A stretch of 64,000 bases of DNA from Strigops habroptila (Eukaryota > Chordata > Aves > Psittaciformes > Psittacidae), in assembly GCF_004027225.2 (NCBI RefSeq), contig NC_044301.2, forward strand, positions 24,926,210-24,990,209. The letters run 5' to 3'. This document shows positions 1 to 10,399 of this stretch, piece by piece (positions within the stretch are counted from its first letter, which is position 1; every line of letters starts with the position of its first letter). Made by a program: the position numbers and the translations under genes. The notes under the pieces are model-generated. The model worked only from the letters and a program-made list of their open reading frames with translations, was not told where the DNA came from and searched no databases.

Positions 1-766
1 TAACCCCAAATTGGCTAACTGTAGATCGTAGCTGTGATAAAAGTTTCCAATCTAACGCAGTAATCGTGGCCTGAAGTCCACCTCCCACCAGCGGAGTGAA
101 AACCACCGGACAAGCCAGCTCTTTTGCTGTCTCCATTGCCTCCCCATCCCCAAGCTCCAGGCATTCTTTTGCCAACGCCGCCCACGCTTCCCTCCTCTCC
201 TTTGCAATAGCCCCCGCTAGGTCACTTTCTGCCCCAGGGATAGGCTCATTCCTAATTGGAGATGGTGGTGGTGGCTCCTCCGGACACGGAGCAGGGGGGG
301 CAGTTGGCACATTCGCCACAGCCGTTGAAAAAGGGGGTTTGGGGAAAGGCATAGGGAGAGGATCTTCAGACCCTTCACCAGCCGGTGGCGGCAATACAAC
401 CGTGGACACAGCAGGGTGTAATGGGCAGTCTGACCAACCGGTATATCCCTTATTCTTCTCTTGAGCTGCCATGGCGTGATGGGCTGCCCCTTTTTCTACC
501 TGATACTGTAATAACTCATTATGCACCACCCTCCACAACTTTCCCAGCTTTTTCGCTGTCTTATCATCATCTAATACGGCCTCCCATATCTTATCGCCAA
601 ATTTCCGCCACTCCTCTAACTCATGAACAGTATGTGGGTTCTGAAAACAATCCTTTGCATAGCCATAGGCTAAAAGCCCAGGGAGCTCCTTTTGGAGGTC
701 TATCCCTTTTATCTGTCGCTTTTTTAAAAAGCATGCAAATAAATCATATGCTGCTTGCCTTTCCAT
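1..766 (-). CDS. Class II ERV gag, N-terminal part, runs off the window
   Basis: Reading leftward from the ATG at 764-766 the frame is open for 255 codons to the window edge. The product looks like a retroviral Gag polyprotein: a matrix-like N-terminal region (about residues 1-100), a proline-rich linker (about 125-175) containing the late-domain motif PTAP at about 154-157 and a run of four prolines, then a helical spacer. Near residue 220 the sequence CPVVF resembles the Pro-Val-Val start of a capsid domain, followed by a capsid-like stretch (WKLLSQLRSTVSQFG). PTAP and PPxx late motifs recruit the host ESCRT budding machinery in known retroviruses. It lies just downstream of an LTR and primer site in the same orientation, so it is the first gene of a provirus. 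No stop or frameshift is seen, which suggests a fairly young copy. The rest of the provirus is outside the window. Confidence 0.8.
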   Translation of the reverse strand, partial: MERQAAYDLFACFLKKRQIKGIDLQKELPGLLAYGYAKDCFQNPHTVHELEEWRKFGDKIWEAVLDDDKTAKKLGKLWRVVHNELLQYQVEKGAAHHAMAAQEKNKGYTGWSDCPLHPAVSTVVLPPPAGEGSEDPLPMPFPKPPFSTAVANVPTAPPAPCPEEPPPPSPIRNEPIPGAESDLAGAIAKERREAWAALAKECLELGDGEAMETAKELACPVVFTPLVGGGLQATITALDWKLLSQLRSTVSQFGV

Positions 767-946
767 CTCTTTGTTACTCGTCAGCGCTGTTGCAGCCCCA
801 CAAGGTCTCGGCAGCACGTATCGGCCAGGCTCTCCGCTGAGATCACCCAGGGCACGGCACCGCTCTCTTCTCTTGTCGGTGCTTAGTTGCCGTCCTCGCT
901 GCTAAAGGACCCGAGCTCACTCGCCGCTCCGCCGTGGTCGCCGATT

Positions 947-964
947 ATCACGTCGGGGTCGCCA
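947..964 (-). promoter_or_regulatory. Primer binding site, tRNA-Trp type
   Basis: On the minus strand the sequence TGGCGACCCCGACGTGAT begins two bases after the LTR end. From memory it differs at one base from the tRNA-Trp primer site of avian leukosis/sarcoma viruses. It is where the minus-strand DNA of this provirus would be primed, and it supports an alpharetrovirus-like affinity. Confidence 0.75.
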
Positions 965-966
965 TT

Positions 967-1330
967 TGTCGGAGACGGCGGGAGAAATTGCAACACGACC
1001 ATCCAGGGAATGATCAGCAAATCTCGTTTATTTCACCAACAGGCTGCAGTTATATAGACATGATAATAAGCCTCATACATAGTGCAAAAGCTAGCTCATC
1101 ATTGGCTTACAGTCAAATGTCATCCCCGCCCATACCTCCTTGTTCCTGAAACTCTTGTGGTTATACAGACCCTGTTTTTAACACTTCTCCGGCCTTCAGC
1201 CAACTTGCCCGTTGGTCAAGGACACAGTGTCCTTGCCTTATATAATCTTGTTTTTCTCACCCAGTTGTTTCTAACTTCACCAGCTGTATTTTATCATGTC
1301 CTTTTTCTTCCATCCAGAGTTCGATAAAAC
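967..1330 (-). repeat. 5' LTR of the class II ERV (outer limit uncertain)
   Basis: The U5 end is at 967 (plus-strand reading TGTCGGAGACGG). Reading on the minus strand there is a TATA-like TATATAA near 1050-1057 and an AATAAA at about 1028-1033, spaced as in a short R region. U3 would lie to the right, but I cannot fix its outer end because the partner LTR is outside the window. Candidate ends lie between about 1180 and 1330. Confidence 0.6.
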
Positions 1331-4308
1331 TCTCCTCAGTGACTTATAAACATTTAGTAAATGCAGCAAATTGGAAAAATTACCTGTTATGTCTTTCTAT
1401 GTAAAGAATTAGAACTAAGGTAACCTTTGCACTTGTTGTTTGCTTTGTGTCTAGTATCAAAGTACATTTTGTGCTAAAAGATCACAACTGTTCTCAAAGA
1501 ATTAATACTGCAAGAGAAATGAAGGTTATATTTATTCCTACACAGGTACCTCCTAGTATGGTTATTCTTTAGACAAGCTTTTTGAGAAAGTCTGCAGCCA
1601 CCAGAGCTGCAGCTACATACAGGCCATTTGAACTGATTAAAGAACACAGCCCTAGTTCAGTGCTGTAAGACCACCATTTAACATCTACAGGAGGATAATA
1701 ATCCCTTTAACAATGTCACAAGTGTATATACACTGAAGTACCACTTGCTCAAGCAAGCTATGAGCAAACAAGCAGAATAAAGCCTCATTTGCTGAGCTTG
1801 CTTTCTGACAGTGGCTTCCACTTTGACAACTTGTTGCTCCATTCTCAAACTATGAAACAGTTTTGCTTCCACAGTATGAAACATTTTATCTATACAGTAA
1901 GGAGAAGAAACAAGGTGAGTACTCTGGGCATGGTCTGTAGTAAAGCACCCCCATTCAAGAGTCCATGGCTTACCATTTCTATTAATTTTGATACTGTCAA
2001 GTCTTCCAACTGCTGAAAAGTTTCATACAGTAAGTGTAGTTGTTACACTGGAGACCCTTAGAATTTGCATTCAGTTGATGAGATCTACTGGATATCAGGC
2101 ATTAGAATAAAAATTTAAGTCCCCTTAGCTCACCACAGCGTGAATAGAGAATAAGATATTGTAAGTGAAAATAATACCAAGTTACAGCAGATACATTCTG
2201 CCGTTTCTCCTGTTCTTGCATGCTGTGCAGCACACCATTGAAAAGCTTGAGTCTTCCACTTCTGAAGTAGATTCTTCCCTGTGCTTTTCAACTGGTCTGA
2301 TTCAGCTGAAGGAATTAAGTTACAGCAGTTAGTGTTTTCTTCTAATCACACACGCAAAGGAAAAACAAGACTGTTTGTTTATACAGTTTGCTCACTCTTG
2401 GAAAACCAATTGAGGCTTGTTTGTTGTTGTAGTGCTTTTTAAGACAAGCCAGAACTTGCCACCTTTTACTTCCTTAGTGTTGCACACTGTCTAACATGGG
2501 AATAGATTATGAAATAAATGTTTGGAAGTTAGTCAAGCAAAGGACTGCTGGTTACTACATTATCACGATAGGGTCTGTTGTAGGAAATGAAAGGAGCAAT
2601 TTCCTGGCCTACATTTGTTTCTCTCCAGAGTTGCTATGTAAATTACATCTTCTTTAACTCAGCAGCTAGTTCTTGTAATCCTGGTCTCACAAGAAGCCAT
2701 GAAAGTCAGCTAGATAAATGAGGTAGCACATCTCTAAGCAACAGCTGTCAGCTGAAGACACTCTTAGCAGGTATAGCAGACTGCTCTCCAATTCCATCAG
2801 TTAGGCAGAAAGGTAACCAGCAGGCTTTGTACTTTTAGAAGGCCTGTCTAGTGCCAAGACTCTTCCATACTACTTGAGAGGAGCAGGAAGCCTATGCAGG
2901 AAGATGCATCTTCAGAAGGGAGAGGATATGCTAAGATTGTATTCAGCCCCAACTTCTGAAGAGTCCAGGAAATCTTGTCATCACAGGGAGTCTCTGCTGT
3001 TCTTTGTGAAAGATCTACCACCTTCCCAGTATCCCAATTCCAGTGTGACAAAGTGCACTGAGCATACATTGTTAGCTTGCATTCACAGAAAACTGGATTT
3101 AAGTCATGGCCTATGATGTAGTGGTTTCTCCATTTCCATTCATACTACATTATCCCTTGCGAGAATGACAGAGGTGAAGTGTTTTAACTCATTACAATGA
3201 GGAAACATTTTTTCCTCTGCCCTTTCAGCAGGATGGCCTGCTGGCTCAAAGCTAAGACTGAACTCTTATTCAATGAGAAGGTAAAGGGTTGCTGTCTTCG
3301 TTCACCTAGTTCTGGTACTCCGCGTGTGGACCGTTCTAAGCAATACACACCTTAATTGTTCCTATAAACACTGAGTGGCAGGAGAAACATGAAATTCCAA
3401 AAGCTTTGTCTTAAAATTCTTTGTAATCCCCTCATGGGTCATCAGACCTCTTTCAGGAGTCTAAACAGAACAGTAGCAACAAGGACCAAGTCCAAGACAG
3501 AATAATAGGAAAAATGGAAAATGCATGATGCTGAGAAGGCTCACAAGCAACATGGTCAGACAAATATTCTTCACTGCTTTTCCATACTGCAGGGTTATGT
3601 CAGACAGCACTACCAAACACCAGGTGAATCTGGTGAATTGTTAGGAGCTCAGTAAAGTCAGCATTCCCATTTTTTATTGGTGGTTTGGTTTTTTGGGGGA
3701 GGGGTTTTTTTTTCAGTTGGTTGGTTTGGTTTCTTTCTGTTTGTTTGTTTGTTTTGTTTTGGGTTTTGTTTTGGTTTGGTTTGGTTTTTTGGGTTTTTTT
3801 CTCTTCTTCTTAAGCCAATACAGACAAAACTCTTCTCTACAGACTTTGCCAGCCTAGGAAAAATAGCTAAACAATGGGACGTTGTTGTCATCTATAAATA
3901 GTACCAGGAACAAAAGCCCTAGTGAATTATTTAAGCTAAAGAGCAGTTTTATTATGAGAGAAAGTGGCTGTGAACTGGGAATAAATCTAGGTGAGAAATT
4001 AGAAGGCTTGAGAGGAGTTCTTGAACTATACCTCATCTCTTAGCAGCTAGGGAAAAAAAACCCCTAGTTATTTCAAATGTAGAACTCAAGTTCAAAAAGA
4101 ATGCATCCTATTTTCCCACATTCACAGAATAATTAGATTTAGTTCAGTCCTATCATAATTTGCAGCTTTCTAACTTTCGGGTAAGCCAATATGCTGCCCT
4201 AAACTCAATATATGAACCAGTTATTTTATCTCTGCTGTTCTGTGAAGTGCAGATATTCACAGTGAATTCCCTGGCTGAAGAAAGTCATAGTCATTGCAAG
4301 TCTAAGAG
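1331..4308. other. Unique non-coding DNA, no gene recognised
   Basis: AT-rich sequence without a long open frame or a recognisable exon on either strand. Short frames such as the one at 2874-3116 show no domain or splice context. It contains the G/T-rich tract listed separately. Confidence 0.5.
3668..3808. repeat. Low-complexity G/T-rich tract
   Basis: About 140 bases of T and G with almost no C or A on the plus strand, built from variants of GTTTG and GGTTT. It encodes only artefactual Phe/Gly/Val-rich or Lys/Asn/Pro-rich frames. Confidence 0.8.
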
Positions 4309-4982
4309 GGAGTGTTGGTTGATGAGAAATTGAACATGAGCCAGCTTCAGTGTGCACTCACAGTCCAGAAAGCCAACCGTATCCTGGGCTGCATCAAAAG
4401 AAGCATGACCAGCAGGTCGAAGGAGGTGATCCTGCCCCTCTACTCTGCTCTTGCGAGATCCCACTTGGAGTACTGTGTACAGTTCTGGTGTCCTCAACAT
4501 AAGAAGGACATGGAGCTGTTGGAGCGAGTCCAGAGGAGGGCCACGAGGATGATAAGGGGGCTGGAGCATCTCCCGTATGAAGACAGGCTGAGAAAGTTGG
4601 GGCTGTCCAGCCTGGAGAAGAGAAGGCTGCGTGGAGACCTCATAGCAGCCTTCCAATATCTGAAGAGGGCCTATGAGGATGCTGGAGAGGGACTCTTCCT
4701 TAGGGACTGTAGCAATAGGACAAGGGGTAACGGGTTCAAACTAAAACAGTGGAAGTTCAGGTTAGCTATATGGAAGAAGTTCTTTACTGTGAGGGTGGTG
4801 AGGCACTGGAACAGGTTGCCCAAGAAGTGGTAAATGCTCCATCCCTGGCAGCGTTCAAGGCCAGGTTGGACAGAGCTTTGGGTGACATGGTCTAGCGTGA
4901 GGCCTCCCTGCCCATGGCAGGGGGGTTGGAACTAGATGATCTTAAAGTCCTTTCCAACCCTAACTATTCTATGATTCTGTAT
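4309..4982 (+). mobile_element. CR1 LINE 3' fragment
   Basis: A 5'-truncated CR1. It encodes the last part of ORF2 (a frame at 4312-4833 includes the conserved [19 protein letters not shown] stretch of avian CR1) and ends in the CR1 3' UTR (TTGGAACTAGATGATCTTA) and an ATTCTATGATTCTG tail. It matches the CR1 copies at 27541-30245 and 37412-41766. It is inactive because the endonuclease and most of the reverse transcriptase are missing. Confidence 0.92.
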
Positions 4983-5832
4983 CAGAAACTGTATCTCTGG
5001 CCATTTCAGTGCATGAGCTGAGAGACCTTCCAGGTAGAATGTAAAGACTCCTAAGAAGAGAAGAAATAGGGTATTTTGCTAGTAATGAAAAAAATAGAAC
5101 AAAAATTATCGGTGCAATCATACATATGCACTGAATATACAGCTTTATAGTTATAAAACTATACAGAAGTACAGCCTTCTTTTTCCCTCCTCACCCTACA
5201 CAACCTTTAATTCTGATCAGTGTAAGCATCCACCATAACTGACAGCTCTTCCCACCCAGTAGGGGCACACTCCTATGAGATGCATTCTGACAGCAGCTCA
5301 CTGACAACGGACTCCATATCTCAGTAACTGGGCTAAGAGAATCAATAAAAGATAAGCTGGTTGGGTACACTGGAAGGCAGAGTTTGCCTCCTTCCTCTTT
5401 CTTTTTGTTGTTTTAGATTTAAGATCTTTAATGTCAATCAAATGAGCAGTTATCTTGCAACTTCAATTTTCAACCATACAGCTTGTCAGCAGTACATTCT
5501 TCCCAAATCAGACTTACTACCAGCTCACAGGACATCTTTAACATTGATCACTTCATGTGTATATATTTGCTTTGCAGCTTTCATGGAAGAAATACAACTG
5601 GTCCCAGTAGTCCCTGTTGTCTTAACAGGGAGAGTTAACAAACTCTCAGTGCAACAGGAGTAGAGATTTGTGCCATTAGTCATGTTAGTACCAGCATTCC
5701 AGAAACATTCTATACTTCATTCATAGAGCTCCAGCAAGAGCTTTGACATATTTCCTGAAGAAAGGGTGTCAATAGAATAATTTATTCTGACACCATGGCT
5801 GTCAAAGTGATGATACAAATGATGTCAAAGTG
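4983..5832. other. Unique non-coding DNA between two CR1 fragments
   Basis: No coding region, RNA gene or repeat recognised. The short frame at 5361-5663 shows no family signature. Confidence 0.5.
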
Positions 5833-6065
5833 ATGAGCACCTCCCGTATGAAGACATGCTAAGAAAGTTGGGGTTGTTCAGCCTGGAGAAGCTGTGTGGA
5901 GACCTCATAGCAGCCTACAGATATTGGATATCTGAAAGGGGCCTACAAGGATGCCAGAGAGAGACTCATCATCAGGGACTGTAGCAATAGGACAAGGGGG
6001 AATGAATTTAAACATAAACAGGGGAAGATCAGTTTAGCTATAAGGAAGAAGTTCTTTACTGTGAG
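5833..6065 (+). mobile_element. CR1 3' fragment cut by an ERV-L LTR
   Basis: Sequence from CACCTCCCGTATGAAGAC onward matches the C-terminal ORF2 region of the other CR1 copies. It stops abruptly in the middle of the element at 6065, where the ERV-L LTR begins. The roughly 180 bases of CR1 3' end that should follow are not found beyond the matching LTR at 24894, so this locus was deleted or rearranged after the LTR arrived. Confidence 0.85.
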
Positions 6066-6630
6066 TGTCTTGGGTTAAGCTATAGCAGTCATTTTTTCTT
6101 CTGAGTAGCTGGTGCAGTGCTGTGTTTTTGACTTTCAGCCTGGGAACAATGCTGATAACACCAATGTTTTTAGTTGTTGCTAAGTAATGTTTACTCCAAC
6201 CAAGGACTTTCTCAGTCTCATGTTCTGCCAGGGAGGAGGGAAAGCTGGGAGGAAGCAGAGAAAGGACACCTGACCCAAACTGGCCAAAGGGGTATTCCAT
6301 GCCACAGCACGTCATGCCCAGTATATAAACCAGGGGGAGTTACCCGGAAGGCCAGAACGCTGATTGGGTCGGGCTGGGTATCAGTCGGCAGGTGGTGAGC
6401 AATTGTATTCCCTCCCCTTGTTATTTCCCTTATCATTATTATTATTGGTGGTAGCAGTAGTAGTGTTGTATTATACCTTAGTTACTGGACTGTACTTATC
6501 TCAACCTGTGGGAGTAACATTCTTTCGATTCTCCTCCCCATCCCTCCAGGAGCATGGGAGAGGGAAGAAGATGGGGAATGAGCGAGTGGCTGCATGGCTC
6601 TGAGTTACTGGCTGGCCGTAAACCACAACA
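6066..6630 (+). repeat. ERV-L LTR, plus strand (5' LTR of element 1)
   Basis: It starts TGTCTTGGGTTAAGC and ends AACCACAACA, 565 bp. It has a TATA box (TATATAAA at 6322-6329) and an ATT/ACC-rich microsatellite-like stretch near 6430-6470. It resembles the LTRs at 24328-24894 and 57711-58274. A lysine-type primer site follows 8 bases later, which marks it as a 5' LTR. The five bases before it (GTGAG) are not repeated after the plus-strand LTR at 24894. Confidence 0.9.
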
Positions 6631-6638
6631 GTTCTTTG

Positions 6639-6656
6639 TGGCGCCCAACGTGGGGC
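6639..6656 (+). promoter_or_regulatory. Primer binding site, tRNA-Lys1,2 type
   Basis: TGGCGCCCAACGTGGGGC, which from memory is the exact complement of the 3' end of tRNA-Lys1,2, the primer also used by spumaviruses and several betaretroviruses and lentiviruses. Confidence 0.85.
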
Positions 6657-6814
6657 TCAAACCCATGACCATGAGATTAAGACAGATCTGACCAGAGTGT
6701 GTCTAATCGTATTTGTGATAAGCATTCATTGTTTCGGATTAATAGTCACCCGTCAAAATGCTGATTTATTGGCTCTCAGAGTTGTTGCGCTTGATCTCAG
6801 AGTTTCAGCATGTC

Positions 6815-7389
6815 TGTCGTGGTTTGAGCCCAGCCGGTAACTCAGAACCACACAGCCGCTCGCTCACTCCCCCCCCCTCCCCCTTCTTCCTCCCCCCGCT
6901 CCCGGAGGGATGGGGAGGAGAATGGGAAGAATGTAACTCCCACGGGCTGAGATAAGAGCAGTCCCGCAACTAAGGTATAACACAAAACCACTACTGCTAC
7001 CACCAATGATAATAACGATAAGGGAAATAACAAGGGGAGAGGATACAATTGCTCACCACCCGCCGACCGATACCCAGCCCGACCCGAGCAGTGATCTGGG
7101 CCTTCCGGGTAACTCCCCCGGTTTATATACTGGGCATGACGTGCTGTGGTATGGAATACCCCTTTGGCTAGTTTGGGTCAGGTGTCCTGTCTCTGCTTCC
7201 TCCCGGCTTCCCCTCCTCCCTGGCAAAGCATGAGACTGAGAAAGTCCTTGGTTGGAATAAACATTACTTAGCAACAACTAAAAACATCGGTGTTATCAGC
7301 GTTGTTCCCAGGCTGAAAGTTAAAAAAACACAGCACTGCACCAGCTACTAAGCAGGAGAAAAATGACTGCTATAGCTGAACCCAGGACA
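6815..7389 (-). repeat. 3' LTR of element 2
   Basis: 575 bp, TG...CA bounded, essentially identical to 9357-9931. On the minus strand it starts TGTCCTGGGTTCAGC and ends CCACGACA. Confidence 0.93.
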
Positions 7390-7817
7390 GTATCCACCCC
7401 TTATTCCATACCATTCACGTCATGCTCAGATCCCACATCTCTCAGCACACCATCACCCCTGTCCCATATATACACATATATATACACCCACACCCACACA
7501 CAGAGAAAGATATCGTTCCCTAGTCCATGGACCAATCCCTGTAAAATTGCTGAACTCATCCAGTCCATGATGTCAGGCTCCATCTCTTGTAATAGTCTTT
7601 CAGGGCAGGAGGGACGGTACATAGTGTTGGGTTGTTGCCTGCTGATGATACCGCCAAACTCATCTGGTCACTGCTGAGCTCGTCTGGTTTCCTCAAAATT
7701 CATTCTTTGTTGAGGTGATGATCGGAGGGAAGTCAGGGTCAATGGCTGGTGACCTGAAGATATCTAGCTGGTGGGCTATAAAAGTGTTATAGAGCAGGCA
7801 ACAGCGTACAATTGAGT
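7390..7817 (-). other. 3' non-coding region and polypurine tract of element 2
   Basis: The 428 bases between the integrase stop and the 3' LTR. They contain no env-like frame. A purine-rich GGAATAAGGGGTGGA (minus strand, about 7393-7408) next to the LTR is the plus-strand primer site. A TA/CA dinucleotide tract lies at 7468-7502. The absence of env is typical of ERV-L. Confidence 0.8.
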
Positions 7818-9314
7818 TCATTGGCTGTTCTCCCCCAAAATCAAATCCCCTTGAGGTACACATCGGACTTCCCCATCTTCCCGCATTACCCACCAAGTAT
7901 ATCCAGGTCCCTGAGCAAAAGCAACCCCACGAGTGGGTTTGCCTTTACCTGAAGCAGGAATAACCCAGACTGTCTTCCCCAACAAATTCTTTATGTGCAC
8001 CACAGGAACTTTATCCCCCTCTACAGTACGTAAAAGTTCTGATTGGGCTGGGCCAGCCCTGTTGGCAGATCCCCTACTGTTGACCAACCAGGTGGCTTTT
8101 GGTAAATGTGTATCCCAGTGTTTGAAAGTCCCACCACCCATTGCTCTCAGTGTAGTTTTTAACAGCCCATTGTACCGTTCGATTTTCCCAGAGGCTGGTG
8201 CATGGTAGGGGATGTGGTATACCCACTCAATGCCATGCTCTTTGGCCCAAGTGTCTATGAGGTTGTTCCGGAAATGAGTCCCATTGTCTTCGAACTCTCG
8301 GAGTTGACGAATCAGGAAATCCACTGTTGGTGATACTCCGTCATTCCAGGTCATTGATGCCAATGTGTGGGCATATGATGATGGCGCACTCCGTGTAAGT
8401 TTCCGCCACATGGGTCGTGTACATTCGACTTCATCTGGGTCTACGGATGTGTTCCTGGAATCCGGCCTACGATAGATCATCTCTATAATGGCTGATTCCC
8501 TCAGGGACTGGATGCCTTTCTCTATCGTGGTCCAGTTGGCTGAGCGATTCGTAATATCGTCTTTGTAGGGAAACCTTTCCTTCACAGCTGCCAGGAGCCG
8601 CCTCCAAAGACTGAGGGCTCGCTTCTCTCTTGCAATCGCTTTGTCAATTCCTCCTTCCTTAGCAAGTGATCCCAGCTGCTTGGCTTCCCTACCTTCTAGT
8701 TCATGACCGTCGGCCCCATTGTCCCAGCACCGGAGCAACCAGGTGACAATGTGCTCCCCTGGAAGACGGGTGAAATCTTTTCGCATATTCCGCAGTTCGG
8801 TTGAGGTCCGGGGTCGAGAAGTGACCTCTTCTTCTTCTTCCTCTTCCTCTGACCCACGTAGTAGTAACTCTTGTTCAGGTGCTGTTGCATATAGTAATGG
8901 CACTGGGTCTTCATCTTTCTTCGCTTCACGGGTTGCTCTTTGTGCCTTTCGTCTGCTTTTGCTTACAGGGGCAACAGACATTGTCACAAACTGGACATTT
9001 GGTTTAGCTGCAGTGTTTGTCACTGTGGTTGGAGTGGCTGCAGTGTCTGCCACTAGGATTGGAGTGGTTGCAATGTCTATTGCTGGGGTTGGTGCAGCTG
9101 TTGTGCTTGGGAGTTGAGTAACACCAACAGCTGCATTATCTGTTGCTGTCGGGGTTTGAGTAGCTACTGTGCTTGTCACTGGGGTTGGTGTAGCTGTGGT
9201 GCTTGGAGTAGCTATATTGTCTGTTGCTGTCGGGGTTTGAGTAGCTACTGTGCTTGTCACTGGGGTTGGTGTAGCTGCAGTGCTTGGAGTAGCCATATTG
9301 TCTGTTGCTGTCAT
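7818..9314 (-). CDS. Chimeric ERV-L gag-integrase reading frame
   Basis: A 498-codon frame beginning with an ATG about 17 bases after the primer site. Residues 1 to about 105 are the Thr/Pro/Ala gag repeats; then come the conserved gag linker, an acidic run, and most of the capsid-like region (to LREFEDN, about residue 345). At that point the frame switches directly to integrase at GTHFRNN and runs to the normal integrase C-terminus (GENSQ). Missing are the membrane-like N-terminus of Gag, its basic C-terminus, protease, reverse transcriptase, RNase H, the integrase zinc domain and the first catalytic Asp. The last catalytic Glu region (SGKIE) and the C-terminal domain remain. Both joins fall on short shared sequence (GACAG upstream, GACAAT at the gag-integrase join), so they are probably template-switch deletions. 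The open frame may reflect youth rather than selection. Confidence 0.85.
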   Translation of the reverse strand: MTATDNMATPSTAATPTPVTSTVATQTPTATDNIATPSTTATPTPVTSTVATQTPTATDNAAVGVTQLPSTTAAPTPAIDIATTPILVADTAATPTTVTNTAAKPNVQFVTMSVAPVSKSRRKAQRATREAKKDEDPVPLLYATAPEQELLLRGSEEEEEEEEVTSRPRTSTELRNMRKDFTRLPGEHIVTWLLRCWDNGADGHELEGREAKQLGSLAKEGGIDKAIAREKRALSLWRRLLAAVKERFPYKDDITNRSANWTTIEKGIQSLRESAIIEMIYRRPDSRNTSVDPDEVECTRPMWRKLTRSAPSSYAHTLASMTWNDGVSPTVDFLIRQLREFEDNGTHFRNNLIDTWAKEHGIEWVYHIPYHAPASGKIERYNGLLKTTLRAMGGGTFKHWDTHLPKATWLVNSRGSANRAGPAQSELLRTVEGDKVPVVHIKNLLGKTVWVIPASGKGKPTRGVAFAQGPGYTWWVMREDGEVRCVPQGDLILGENSQ

Positions 9315-9330
9315 TATCTCAACCTTTCGA

Positions 9331-9348
9331 GCCCCACGTTGGGCGCCA
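9331..9348 (-). promoter_or_regulatory. Primer binding site of element 2, tRNA-Lys1,2 type
   Basis: The minus strand reads TGGCGCCCAACGTGGGGC, 8 bases after the 5' LTR, intact. Confidence 0.88.
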
Positions 9349-9356
9349 AAAAGAAC

Positions 9357-9931
9357 TGTCGTGGTTTGAGCCCAGCCGGTAACTCAGAACCACACAGCCG
9401 CTCGCTCACTCCCCCCCCCTCCCCCTTCTTCCTCCCCCCGCTCCCGGAGGGATGGGGAGGAGAATGGGAAGAATGTAACTCCCACGGGCTGAGATAAGAG
9501 CAGTCCCGCAACTAAGGTATAACACAAAACCACTACTGCTACCACCAATGATAATAACGATTAGTGAAATAACAAGGGGAGAGGATACAATTGCTCACCA
9601 CCCGCCGACCGATACCCAGCCCGACCCGAGCAGTGATCTGGGCCTTCCGGGTAACTCCCCCGGTTTATATACTGGGCATGACGTGCTGTGGTATGGAATA
9701 CCCCTTTGGCTAGTTTGGGTCAGGTGTCCTGTCTCTGCTTCCTCCCGGCTTCCCCTCCTCCCTGGCAAAGCATGAGACTGAGAAAGTCCTTGGTTGGAAT
9801 AAACATTACTTAGCAACAACTAAAAACATCGGTGTTATCAGCGTTGTTCCCAGGCTGAAAGTTAAAAAAACACAGCACTGCACCAGCTACTAAGCAGGAG
9901 AAAAATGACTGCTATAGCTGAACCCAGGACA
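9357..9931 (-). repeat. 5' LTR of element 2
   Basis: 575 bp, near-identical partner of 6815-7389. It is followed to the right by the duplicated target ATGTC and then the continuation of element 1 gag. Confidence 0.93.
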
Positions 9932-10337
9932 ATGTCGTACCTTACTTACAACCAGTATTTGCTGTTTTAGTGTTTATCGGCTGGGGGACCTGGGCTAAGG
10001 TTCTTGTTTCACTGTACTTCATTGTAATGACTTGTAATACAATTGGCTCATTGATCATGAAACTGGTCTGGCTTGCGTTCCCAGCATGGTCATCACATCT
10101 ATACTTTTGGAGGTATATAATGGAAGTTTTTAGCAATTACATTTCTTTTTTTTTTCTCCTTGGGGGGTGAACCTATGAAGGAGACATTCCTTACACCCCC
10201 CGCTCCCCCACCAGTCTATTTACAGCAGCATTTGAGAGTTCTAAAGGTTTTGGATGGCCTTTGAATGCCCTTGAGACCTGCCTGCTGATTGTGCTGGGGA
10301 TCAGCATGTTGGCACACATACAGAGCGTGTTTTACCC

Positions 10338-10399
10338 ATGGCCAAGCCACCCTAAGTACACCCTATTTCATCCGATCTCGAAAGTTAAGCAGTGCCGGG
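10338..10399 (+). other. 5S rRNA-like segment in element 1 gag
   Basis: These 62 bases align without gaps to about nt 5-66 of vertebrate 5S rRNA (recalled sequence), with roughly 76 percent identity by eye. The clearest match is CCGATCTCGAAAGTTAAGCA, covering the 5S box A region. The same position in the gag copies at 44687-44747 and 58843-58905 is also 5S-like. Confidence 0.6.

Larger units (their letters stand above)
6815..9931 (-). mobile_element. Nested, internally deleted ERV-L provirus (element 2)
   Basis: A complete insertion of 3117 bp: two 575-bp LTRs around about 1.97 kb of internal DNA. The 5-bp duplication ATGTC lies at 6810-6814 and 9932-9936 and interrupts the gag of element 1 exactly, since joining the flanks recovers the sequence seen in the other gag copies. 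The two LTRs differ at only two positions that I can find (near 7017-7021 and 9559-9563), so insertion was recent. Two internal deletions removed the 5' gag and everything from late gag to mid integrase, leaving one long open frame. It needs proteins in trans to have moved. Confidence 0.93.

Noticed and set aside
2874..3116. 80-codon frame in unique DNA
   Set aside because: No motif, no splice context, and an overlapping frame of similar length on the other strand; consistent with chance.
3658..3901. Overlapping Phe/Gly-rich and Lys/Asn/Pro-rich frames
   Set aside because: They are produced by the low-complexity G/T tract.
4291..4656. 121-codon minus-strand frame
   Set aside because: Antisense shadow of the CR1 ORF2 C-terminal region; the same shadow appears at other CR1 copies.
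9114..9497. Cys/Trp/Ser-rich open frame (repeats like HWGWCSC), also at 59405-59659, 23615-23932 and 10588-10812
   Set aside because: It is the antisense reading of the gag Thr/Pro/Ala repeat; the composition follows from the opposite strand.
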